From: Stutzerimonas stutzeri
GTDB lineage: Bacteria > Pseudomonadota > Gammaproteobacteria > Pseudomonadales > Pseudomonadaceae
Direction of reading: 5' to 3'
Assembly: GCF_024448715.1 (NCBI RefSeq)
Contig: NZ_JAMOHZ010000012.1
Span: 1-64,000 of the forward strand
Length of the DNA stretch: 64,000 nt
Shown: in pieces, positions 49,864 through 56,998 of the stretch
How the letters are laid out: each line of letters opens with the position of its first letter
Position numbering within the stretch: position 1 is the stretch's first letter
Made by a program: the position numbers and the translations under genes
The notes under the pieces: model-generated
Seen by the model: the letters and a program-made list of their open reading frames with translations, nothing else
What the model was told of the DNA's origin: nothing
Databases searched by the model: none

Positions 49864-51312
49864 ATGGACGAATTAGTGTACCTTGAAGACGAGCGGAAAA
49901 AGCTGTGGAAAGAAATCACCTCGCTGAAAGAACAAATTGATAATGGCGTAATTTCTGAAATTAATTCACTGCGCGAGTATGTCGACAAAAAGACACCTGA
50001 AGCTGAGAAGGACGCCAGGCAGGCATCTAGAAAAACTAGTGAATTTAAGAACAAGGCGGAAAGAAATAAAGAGTTAACAGACGGCTACGTTGCGGAGGTG
50101 CAGAAAGCAGCGAGCACCATCGAGGCGGTAAGAAGTGAATGTGATCGACAGGTTGCGGCAATAAAGGCCCGCCTCGATCAGATAGACTCTCTAAAAGATA
50201 GCATCGATGAGATAACAGAAAAAAGTGAGACCATTGAGGCCCTTTTTGAGAATCAAGATGAGCTCTCCCAAAAGATTTCAAACCTAGCCGAACTATCGAC
50301 CTCAAGCGAGGACAGCGCGAACAAGATCAGCGCAATATACAACAACATAACAAAAAGGAAGAATGAACTAGACACATTGTATTATCAAGTCTTTGGAACT
50401 GAAGAGGTTGATGAGGATACAGGAGAAACAGTCAAAGTTCCTGGGATGGTTCAGGAATTGGAGGCGGCATTTGAGAAAACCAAGGCTGATATTGAGGGAA
50501 TCAAAAAGAACACGGTAATTTTTCAATCTGAGGTAAAGCAGCAGTTAAAGGATAAATTAAAAGAAAATGACGATGAATTTGGCAAGAACCTAAAAGGTTG
50601 GAAAGAGTCGCACGAGTACATACTTGGCCAAATAAAGGCTTTACTGCCAGCAGCTATGACTGCAGGTTTGAGCTCGGCTTATTCTGAGAAAAGAGTGGCA
50701 GAAATAGCAGAGGGCAAGAAATTTAGCTCTGACTTTAGAAAGTCGATACTGTATCTGGTTTTGTGCTCGCTAATACCGTTCGCGGCGGGCATGGTATTAC
50801 TGTATCAAGGGAGAACTCTACAAGAAACGCTGCTGGAACTCCCGCGGTTAACCTTAAGCATATTCCCTTTGTATGCTCCCTTGTTGTGGCTGGCTTACTC
50901 TACCAGTAAGAAGATTAAATTATCTAAGCGGCTTGTTGAGGAATATACGCACAAAGAAGTTCTCAGCAAAACTTTTGAGGGCTTGTCGCGACAGATAGAT
51001 GAAACAGACGGTGAGTTATCGCAGGCGTTAAGGACGAAGCTGCTTTACAACCTGCTCGATACAAGCTCAGAGAATCCTGGAAAGCTGATCTCTGATTATA
51101 ACAACGCGGATCATCCAGTAATGGATGCCATAGAAAAAGGCGCGAAGCTTGGGCAGGCGCTAGATAAGCTGTCAAAGATACCCGGTGTTTCTAAGCTCGC
51201 GGATATTCTTGAGAGGCAACGAGCTAGCGAATTACTAGCAAAAGAGCAGCAGATCGAAAAAGGCTTGGCCAGCAAGGCAGAGCGAGCGAAGCAGCCTGAA
51301 GAGGAAGCCTGA
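49864..51312 (+). CDS. Coiled-coil protein with two membrane helices (second cargo gene)
   Basis: 482 residues, A/T-rich and lysine/glutamate-rich. Residues 1-260 form long helices with heptad character (KKLWKEITSLKEQIDNGV, QKAASTIEAVRSECDRQV). Two membrane segments follow at about 294-315 and 328-346, separated by a short loop, then a helical C-terminal part and a charged tail (AERAKQPEEEA). It takes the same slot between the secreted-protein gene and the att site as the SIR2-NTPase gene in unit 1, so an anti-phage or superinfection-exclusion role is suggested by place alone. I do not recognise a family. Confidence 0.75.
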   Translation: MDELVYLEDERKKLWKEITSLKEQIDNGVISEINSLREYVDKKTPEAEKDARQASRKTSEFKNKAERNKELTDGYVAEVQKAASTIEAVRSECDRQVAAIKARLDQIDSLKDSIDEITEKSETIEALFENQDELSQKISNLAELSTSSEDSANKISAIYNNITKRKNELDTLYYQVFGTEEVDEDTGETVKVPGMVQELEAAFEKTKADIEGIKKNTVIFQSEVKQQLKDKLKENDDEFGKNLKGWKESHEYILGQIKALLPAAMTAGLSSAYSEKRVAEIAEGKKFSSDFRKSILYLVLCSLIPFAAGMVLLYQGRTLQETLLELPRLTLSIFPLYAPLLWLAYSTSKKIKLSKRLVEEYTHKEVLSKTFEGLSRQIDETDGELSQALRTKLLYNLLDTSSENPGKLISDYNNADHPVMDAIEKGAKLGQALDKLSKIPGVSKLADILERQRASELLAKEQQIEKGLASKAERAKQPEEEA

Positions 51313-51438
51313 GGATGGCTATTTCGACAGTGACTGCGGAAGGAGCTTTTGTCGGAACACACTGGTTTAATGCGGAAATCGAGCCGTCTGTAAGCCGATT
51401 ATATGGAGGTTTCAGGATTACTATGCCCAATGCAGGTG

Positions 51439-51486
51439 ATTCATAATGCTGGGGTCCGGGGTTCAAGTCCCTGCGTAGCCACCAAA
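51439..51486. repeat. 48-bp attachment repeat, copy 3
   Basis: Identical to the copies at 36537 and 48756. It is the outer right end of the composite element. The three bases before the core (GTG) are shared with copy 2 but not with the tRNA, so copies 2 and 3 have phage-type left flanks. Confidence 0.95.
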
Positions 51487-51490
51487 TCAA

Positions 51491-51520
51491 AAAGGGTTCA
51501 GCGAAAGCTGAACCTCTTTT
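51491..51520 (+). terminator. Terminator after att copy 3
   Basis: GGTTCAGC and GCTGAACC around GAAA, followed by a T-rich run (CTCTTTTT). Near-identical to the hairpin at 48811. Confidence 0.85.
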
Positions 51521-51558
51521 TGTGCCCGCCGTTTAGCCAACCCCACCGAGCGCGCATC

Positions 51559-51783
51559 ATGAGAGACGACTTCGACAACCTCCGCGCCGAGCGCGAAACG
51601 CCCTACCGCCCCGCCGCTACCCAAGCCAACCAGCATGCCGGGCTGTGGAAACAGACCGTCATCGGCATCGTGGTTGGGCATCTGTCGTTGGGGCTGAGTG
51701 GTGCGGTGATTTGGATGGTGGCGGCGCAGCTGCTGGTTGAGGATGTGCATATTGTTGTGCCGTGGACGGGGAAGCAGGGGTAA
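51559..51783 (+). CDS. Small single-helix membrane protein of the tRNA flank, copy 2
   Basis: 74 residues, MRDDFDNLRAERETPYR, with one membrane helix. It differs from the copy at 48880 at scattered residues (LGLSGAVIWMVAAQLL against LGLIGAVVWMVAAQLL) but is clearly the same gene. Probably the native gene beyond the composite element. Confidence 0.7.
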   Translation: MRDDFDNLRAERETPYRPAATQANQHAGLWKQTVIGIVVGHLSLGLSGAVIWMVAAQLLVEDVHIVVPWTGKQG

Positions 51784-51985
51784 ACCACTGCCGCACCTTC
51801 AATCGAGCGCATAGCATCAAAAAGAAACGTCCGCTCCCTTTCTCACCCGGCCCCAAGGTTCCGTCAAATAGACGCTCTCTGCGGTTGGAGCGGGGCTACA
51901 CAAGCATCGGGGGATTTAACGTCACGTCAGCTATCGGCTAGGCAGCCATTGGCCACTGATGTTGAAATACGTAGGTGCTTTGTCC

Positions 51986-52867
51986 TTAAAGGGAATTGCA
52001 GTGGTATTCATTGCCTAGTCGGAGCTTTAGTGAAGCCAGTACATCGTCCTGAAGGAGTCGCGGATACCGAAGGAAATCTGCTAGCTGGGCGATTCGGAGG
52101 CTGCTTAAAAAGCGCGTACCGTCAATCAGCTCTAGGGCGAGGCCCCGAGCTGATGCATTCTTCACAGCTTCTCGACCGCCTGCCTGAAATGTAGATGTTG
52201 TGACAAAGGCCCCTTTAGTGAAGCCTTTCAGAACCATAGCTCCGAGCAGCTCGCGAATCGAGGCCACCTCAATTACACCCTTGGATCGCTTCACTTGGAC
52301 GGCTATCGGACGATCGAGCACGTCGCGGAGGATTACGTCGACTCCCCCATCTCCTGAATAGGACGTCACCTCCGACGTGAAGCCGTGACTTGAGAAAACA
52401 CTTGCGACTACCTCCTCGAATCGACGTGGATGCACGTAAAAACGACTCTCATATTTTGCCGCTAAGTATTGGCGCACCTCTTCAGCCGGGATTGTTATGT
52501 CAACCGTGTTGAATCTGTAAAGGAGTGCACTCGTGCCGAACTCGACAAACCAAATCTGATTCTTGGTGCAAAGATAGATTTCCTTAGATACGTGCCACCA
52601 ACCGCACAGGGGGCACGTGGAAATGTATGCTTCCCTCTCATCTGGCTCATGTAGTAGCTCCATCTCCCTGAACATGAAATCACCATGAATTTTGGCCATC
52701 TCAAGTACAGTATCCCTGTGCAATTCATAGATTTCATTTGAGATTCCGGCCCAGCGGTCTTCAATTTGTACTTGAACAAGGCGACTGTCACAGAATCGGC
52801 AACGCAATCCGGCAATTTCTCCGATAGACGGGGCCTCTCCGGTCTCGCAATGCACCCAGATGCTCAT
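51986..52867 (-). CDS. Mrr-like restriction endonuclease with N-terminal zinc-binding cysteines
   Basis: 293 residues. Cys23/Cys26 (CRFC) and Cys85/Cys88 (CPLC) suggest a zinc-binding N-terminal part. The C-terminal half is a PD-(D/E)xK nuclease of the Mrr_cat type: Glu151/152, Asp177 in GDGGVD, Gln191 and Lys193 in AVQVKR. Mrr-type enzymes cut modified or foreign DNA. It lies right after the duplicated flank gene, on the opposite strand, in a defence-rich spot. Target unknown; it could be a type IV restriction protein. Confidence 0.8.
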   Translation of the reverse strand: MSIWVHCETGEAPSIGEIAGLRCRFCDSRLVQVQIEDRWAGISNEIYELHRDTVLEMAKIHGDFMFREMELLHEPDEREAYISTCPLCGWWHVSKEIYLCTKNQIWFVEFGTSALLYRFNTVDITIPAEEVRQYLAAKYESRFYVHPRRFEEVVASVFSSHGFTSEVTSYSGDGGVDVILRDVLDRPIAVQVKRSKGVIEVASIRELLGAMVLKGFTKGAFVTTSTFQAGGREAVKNASARGLALELIDGTRFLSSLRIAQLADFLRYPRLLQDDVLASLKLRLGNEYHCNSL

Positions 52868-53125
52868 GATCTACCTAACTATAAGTAGGTGCCAGCAGAG
52901 GCACCGGCATGCACAACATCCACGCATAATTCCTTAAGGCAGGTTGACCGGCGCGACAGGATGCGAGGAGATGACCTGCGCTGAGTTTAGAAGGAGTTGG
53001 CAGCGCGTCTATGGCCCGCACCTGACCGGAAGTCGGCTTCCGCACTGCCGGATCGATAACGCTGGATATTTTCTGAATCCACAGCCACCCGGCCAACTCA
53101 GCTACAAACCTTGCCTCTGCTCACA
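52868..53125. other. Intergenic region, no gene seen
   Basis: 258 bp between the Mrr-like gene and the end of the VOC gene, the junction between the accessory region and the next chromosomal cluster. I see neither an att copy nor an insertion sequence. Confidence 0.4.
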
Positions 53126-53530
53126 TCAACGCAAACGCTGCCCCGATATCGCCGGGTGGTAAAGCGGCTGAACCGTATTACCGCCCGGATCAAGCATATG
53201 AAAGCTATGAGCGCCGTCGCTGTGGGCGAAGGGGCGGTCCAGCAGGGTTACGCCTTGCGCTTTCAGGTATTCGTACCAGGCGTGCAATTCTTCCAGGCTG
53301 TCGACGATAAAGCCGTAGTGATCCATCGCCTGGACGCCGCTGCTTTTTTCCTGGGCGCGGCCCAGGGAGAGGTTGTCGTTGCCGCAGGTCAGGTAGACGA
53401 GGTCTTTGCTGGCGCGGTTGAGCACTTCCATGCCCAGCACGTCGACATAGAAACGTTCGCACTCTTCTAGATTCGGGGCGGTAAGCGCCAGGTGACGCAG
53501 GCCATTCAGGCGACCGGGACGGGTTGGCAT
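53126..53530 (-). CDS. VOC superfamily (glyoxalase/dioxygenase-like) protein
   Basis: 134 residues from MPTRPGRLNGLRHLALTAPN at 53530 (AAGGATC upstream). Two beta-alpha-beta modules, with potential metal ligands His13, His55-region and Glu/His in the second half (HMLDPGGNTVQPLY). VOC proteins include glyoxalase I, extradiol dioxygenases and resistance proteins, so the substrate is open. It is divergent from the ABM-domain gene, with a TTGTATACAA palindrome between them. Confidence 0.82.
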   Translation of the reverse strand: MPTRPGRLNGLRHLALTAPNLEECERFYVDVLGMEVLNRASKDLVYLTCGNDNLSLGRAQEKSSGVQAMDHYGFIVDSLEELHAWYEYLKAQGVTLLDRPFAHSDGAHSFHMLDPGGNTVQPLYHPAISGQRLR

Positions 53531-53544
53531 GGCTTGATCCTTTT

Positions 53545-53554
53545 TTGTATACAA
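53545..53554. promoter_or_regulatory. TTGTATACAA palindrome between divergent genes
   Basis: A perfect ten-base palindrome 15 bp upstream of the VOC start and 35 bp upstream of the ABM-domain gene. GntR-family (FCD type) regulators often bind sites of this form. No GntR gene is present in the window. Confidence 0.45.
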
Positions 53555-53588
53555 TCAAGGCACAACCATAAAACAAAATAGGGTGCTT

Positions 53589-53891
53589 ATGTACTGTCTC
53601 ATTTTGAAAACGCAGCTCAAGCCTGGCTCGTTCGCTCAATTCATGGAGGCCATGCGCATCAACGCCGCCGCTTCGGTGCAGAACGAGCCGGATTGCCTGG
53701 TGTTCGATGTCGTGCAGGATGTGAATGATCCTGATCTGGTGTATCTCTACGAGCTGTACCGCGACGAATCGGCCTTCACTTACCACAAGACCACCGAGCA
53801 CTACCTGCAGAGCCGTCCGCTGGTAGGCGAATACATCGTCAAGCAAGAGGCCATGAAGGGCCGCATGGTCAGCGCCAATAGCAAGCGCTGA
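53589..53891 (+). CDS. Antibiotic biosynthesis monooxygenase (ABM) domain protein
   Basis: 100 residues from MYCLILKTQLKPGS at 53589. Typical dimeric alpha-beta barrel of the ABM/YgiN type (FAQFMEAMRINAAASVQNEP, YLYELYRDESAFTYHKTTEHY). Members act as small oxygenases or isomerases on quinones, aromatics or haem. It is divergent from the VOC gene and 200 bp before the porin gene. Confidence 0.85.
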   Translation: MYCLILKTQLKPGSFAQFMEAMRINAAASVQNEPDCLVFDVVQDVNDPDLVYLYELYRDESAFTYHKTTEHYLQSRPLVGEYIVKQEAMKGRMVSANSKR

Positions 53892-53962
53892 GTTATTCGG
53901 ATATCCGATGCGGGAGTGCTTCATCTGGTAGAACAGGGAACCACATCGTTCAAGTAGCCATA

Positions 53963-53984
53963 TCTGATAGATATCCATATCAGA
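53963..53984. promoter_or_regulatory. Inverted-repeat operator candidate before the porin gene
   Basis: TCTGATA and TATCAGA are exact inverted repeats separated by eight bases, in an A/T-rich stretch about 110 bp before the oprD-type gene. Suggests control of the porin-lyase operon by an unidentified regulator. Confidence 0.5.
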
Positions 53985-54092
53985 CAATCTATATATTTTT
54001 AATCCCAACCGTTGGTGATTAGCATCACTCCAGACGCTGCCGGTTCTGCGCCGGCAGCGTCGACCTCCAATAAAAATAAACAGGAGACAGTG

Positions 54093-55334
54093 ATGCTCAA
54101 GTCACCGAAGCCGCTCGCTGCGGCGATTGCGGTTGCTGCGCTGGGTGCGGGTTTGCCCGGTGTGGTCATGGCGGAATTCCTTGCGGACAGCAAGGCGACG
54201 CTGGAACTGCGCAACTTCTACCACAATGCCGACTACCGTCAGGAAGGCGCCAATCAGTCGAAGCGCGACGAGTGGGCACAGGGGTTTCTGCTCAATTACG
54301 AGTCCGGTTTCACCGAGGGTCCGGTGGGTTTCGGAATCGATGCGATCGGACTGCTCGGCGTAAAACTCGACTCGGGGCCGGAGCGGCAGAATACGGGGCT
54401 GTTACCGGTGGGTGACGACAAGGCGCCGGACGAATACAGCCAGCTTGGCGCGGCCGCAAAGGCTCGTTATTCTAAAACTACGCTGCGAGTTGGCACTCTG
54501 TTGCCGAAACTGCCCACGGTGTTGCCTAACGATTCACGCCTATTGCCGCAAACCTTCCGCGGCGGGCTGCTGACTTCGCGAGAAATCGACGGACTAACGC
54601 TCAACGCGGGCCGCCTGACCCAGAACAGCCTGCGAAACTCCGCTGCCAACGACGACATGCTGGTAGCGGGCAAAGGCATCAGCGGCGGGCAACCCAGCGA
54701 TCAGTTCGATTTCGCCAGCGCCAGCTACCGCTGGAACAAGAATCTGACCACGGGCTACCACTACGGTCATCTAGATCAGAACTACAAACAGCACATCTTC
54801 AACCTGTTGCATGTACTGCCGCTGGGTGAAGACCAGGCTATCAAGAGCGATCTGCGCTTCGCCCGCTCTACCGAGGCGGGTAACACCAACGTCGACAACG
54901 ATGCCTTCGGCGCCAAGTTCACTTACCAGCTCGGCGGCCACGCGTTCGGCGCGGCGTACCAGAAAATGAGTGGCGAGACGGGCTTCCCGCACATCAATGG
55001 CACCAACTCGTATCTGGTCAACTACGTGATGATTTCGCCGGACTTCGCCAGCCCTGGCGAGAGATCCTGGCAGGTGCGTTACGACTATGACTTCTCCGCC
55101 ATGGGCATTCCCGGCCTGAGCTTCATGACGCGTTATCTGCGTGGCGACAACTTCGACGGCCCTGGCGGACGCGACGGCCACGAGTGGGAGCGCGATACCG
55201 ATATCGCATACGTGTTCCAGCAAGGCGCGCTGAAAAACTTCGGCGTGAAGCTGCGCAACGGGACCTACCGAAGCACGGGTAACGACATCGATCAGACCCG
55301 CTTCATCCTCAGCTACACGCTGCCGCTGCTGTAA
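54093..55334 (+). CDS. OprD-family outer-membrane porin
   Basis: 413 residues from MLKSPKPLAAAIAVAA at 54093, CAGGAG upstream. The signal peptide ends at VVMA. The mature sequence starts EFLADSKATLELRNFYHN, the usual OprD opening, and finishes with an outer-membrane C-terminus (FILSYTLPLL). OprD-type channels take up carboxylate-bearing substrates such as basic amino acids and aromatic acids. The lyase gene follows after 65 bp on the same strand, so the channel probably admits that enzyme's substrate. Confidence 0.9.
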   Translation: MLKSPKPLAAAIAVAALGAGLPGVVMAEFLADSKATLELRNFYHNADYRQEGANQSKRDEWAQGFLLNYESGFTEGPVGFGIDAIGLLGVKLDSGPERQNTGLLPVGDDKAPDEYSQLGAAAKARYSKTTLRVGTLLPKLPTVLPNDSRLLPQTFRGGLLTSREIDGLTLNAGRLTQNSLRNSAANDDMLVAGKGISGGQPSDQFDFASASYRWNKNLTTGYHYGHLDQNYKQHIFNLLHVLPLGEDQAIKSDLRFARSTEAGNTNVDNDAFGAKFTYQLGGHAFGAAYQKMSGETGFPHINGTNSYLVNYVMISPDFASPGERSWQVRYDYDFSAMGIPGLSFMTRYLRGDNFDGPGGRDGHEWERDTDIAYVFQQGALKNFGVKLRNGTYRSTGNDIDQTRFILSYTLPLL

Positions 55335-55399
55335 CGATTCCGCCCCATGCCATCCCGTCGCTCGCACGGGTGACGGTTTCGCTAAACAGGAGATTCACC

Positions 55400-56995
55400 A
55401 TGATCATGCAAAAGACTCTGCTTTCCCTGGCCGTAGCATTCGCGCTCAGCGCCAGCCACTTGTCCGTACAGGCTGCAGACACTGCCGACCTGCCCTGCCG
55501 CACCACCGCTGAATGCGCGGCCGAGGCGGCGAAGATCGGCGCCACGGTCGATCGTGCCGGTGCCAAGCAAGGTAAGCACGACGACCAGTTCACCTGGGTC
55601 AACCGGATCAACAAGGCGTCCGTCGTCATGTTGACGGAAGAAAAGATCATCAGCCAACAACAAGGCCGTGAGATCGCCCGCGGCGTTAAACACGTCATCG
55701 ATCAGGCCGGCAAACCCGACGGCAAGAAGCCCAGTGACGTGCTGCAGATCGAGCGGATCATGATCGACGAGATAGGCCCGCAAGCTTCGCTGATCCACTC
55801 CGGCCGCAGCCGTCAGGACATGTACGCCACCTATCGCCTCGCCACGCTGCGCAGCCAGTTGCTGGATTACACCGATGCGATGAACGATACCCGCGCGAAA
55901 CTGCTGGAACTGGCGAAAGACAACGTTGATACGCTGATTCCGGCGTACACCAACGGCGTGCAGGCGCAGCCGATCACCTATGCGCATTATTTGCTGGCTT
56001 ACGAGGCAGCTTTCGAGCGCGACGCCCAGCGCATCCGCGAGCTGTATGAACGCCTGAACCGCAGTCCGATGGGCACGGCGGTACTGGCCAACTCCGGCTG
56101 GCCACTCAACCGCGAGCGGCTGGCCGAGTTGCTCGGCTTCGATGAGGTACGCGAAAACTCGCTGGATGCAGGGCAGGTGTCGACTTACGACATTCCCATC
56201 GAGGCGGCAGGGATCGCTTCGTCTTCGGCGATCCGCATTGGCGCGATGCTCGGTGACATTCACACCCAGTACCATCAGATCCGCCCGTGGATGTTGCTTG
56301 AAGAAGGTTCGACCTACACCAGCAGTGCCATGCCGCAAAAGCGCAATCCCGGCCTGATCATGCGGGCGCGGGAGTCGGCCTCGGACGTGGTTGGTCTCGC
56401 GCATACCGTCACGCTGCGCGCGCACAACGTGACTACTGGGATGACGGACTACAAGTTCGCCTTCGACGGCCTCGGGCTGTTCGATAGTGCGCACGAGATG
56501 TTCGTCCGCACGAGCAAGGTGGTGGACGCGTTGGTGATCAATCCGGAGCGTGCGCTGGAAGAACTGGAAGCGGAATGGACCACTTCGATGGAGCTGGCCG
56601 ATACCCTGGAGCGCGAGCACAAGGTGCCCTTCCGTATCGGTCACAGCTTCGCCTCGGCGGTGGTAGGCCATGCGCGCAAGGAAGGCTTCGTGCCGGCGAA
56701 CTTCCCCTACGCCGAGGCGCAGCGGCTGTTCACCAAGGCTGCAGAGAAGTACGACTGGAAGACCCGCGAGTTGCCGCTGAGCGAATCGGCGTTCCGCGCC
56801 ACGTTGTCACCGCAGAACATGGTCAAGACCCGTGTCGGCACCGGCGGCCCGCAGCCGGCGGAGGTCAAGCGCATGCTTGATGAAGCCAACCAGGCGTTGG
56901 CCGGCGATCAGCATTGGACGGACAATCGCCGTGACCGAATTGCCAAGGCCGAAGCGACGCTGGACAAGGCATTCAATGCGCTCGTGAAGAACTGA
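55400..56995 (+). CDS. Exported argininosuccinate-lyase-like enzyme (fumarase/aspartase superfamily)
   Basis: 531 residues starting MIMQKTLLSLAVAFALSASH, a clear signal peptide (cut near VQA), which is unusual because this superfamily is normally cytoplasmic. Superfamily hallmarks are present: HSGRSRQD (about residue 132, matching HTGRSRND of argininosuccinate lyases) and the signature SSAMPQKRNP (about 308-317) with the mobile catalytic Ser. Such enzymes break a C-N or C-O bond and release fumarate. Being exported and next to a porin, it may act in the periplasm on a fumarate-yielding compound. The true substrate is unknown. Confidence 0.82.
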   Translation: MIMQKTLLSLAVAFALSASHLSVQAADTADLPCRTTAECAAEAAKIGATVDRAGAKQGKHDDQFTWVNRINKASVVMLTEEKIISQQQGREIARGVKHVIDQAGKPDGKKPSDVLQIERIMIDEIGPQASLIHSGRSRQDMYATYRLATLRSQLLDYTDAMNDTRAKLLELAKDNVDTLIPAYTNGVQAQPITYAHYLLAYEAAFERDAQRIRELYERLNRSPMGTAVLANSGWPLNRERLAELLGFDEVRENSLDAGQVSTYDIPIEAAGIASSSAIRIGAMLGDIHTQYHQIRPWMLLEEGSTYTSSAMPQKRNPGLIMRARESASDVVGLAHTVTLRAHNVTTGMTDYKFAFDGLGLFDSAHEMFVRTSKVVDALVINPERALEELEAEWTTSMELADTLEREHKVPFRIGHSFASAVVGHARKEGFVPANFPYAEAQRLFTKAAEKYDWKTRELPLSESAFRATLSPQNMVKTRVGTGGPQPAEVKRMLDEANQALAGDQHWTDNRRDRIAKAEATLDKAFNALVKN

Positions 56996-56998
56996 GCC

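Noticed and set aside
36646..51486. Insertion sequence or transposon as the carrier of the cargo genes
   Set aside because: No transposase gene or terminal inverted repeats were found; the tyrosine recombinase and att repeats explain the element.
53205..54008. 267-codon minus-strand frame across the VOC/ABM region
   Set aside because: It runs antisense through the ABM gene and out of frame through the VOC gene, both of which have clear family features.
55382..56671. 429-codon minus-strand frame opposite the lyase
   Set aside because: Antisense shadow of the lyase gene, whose superfamily motifs are unambiguous.
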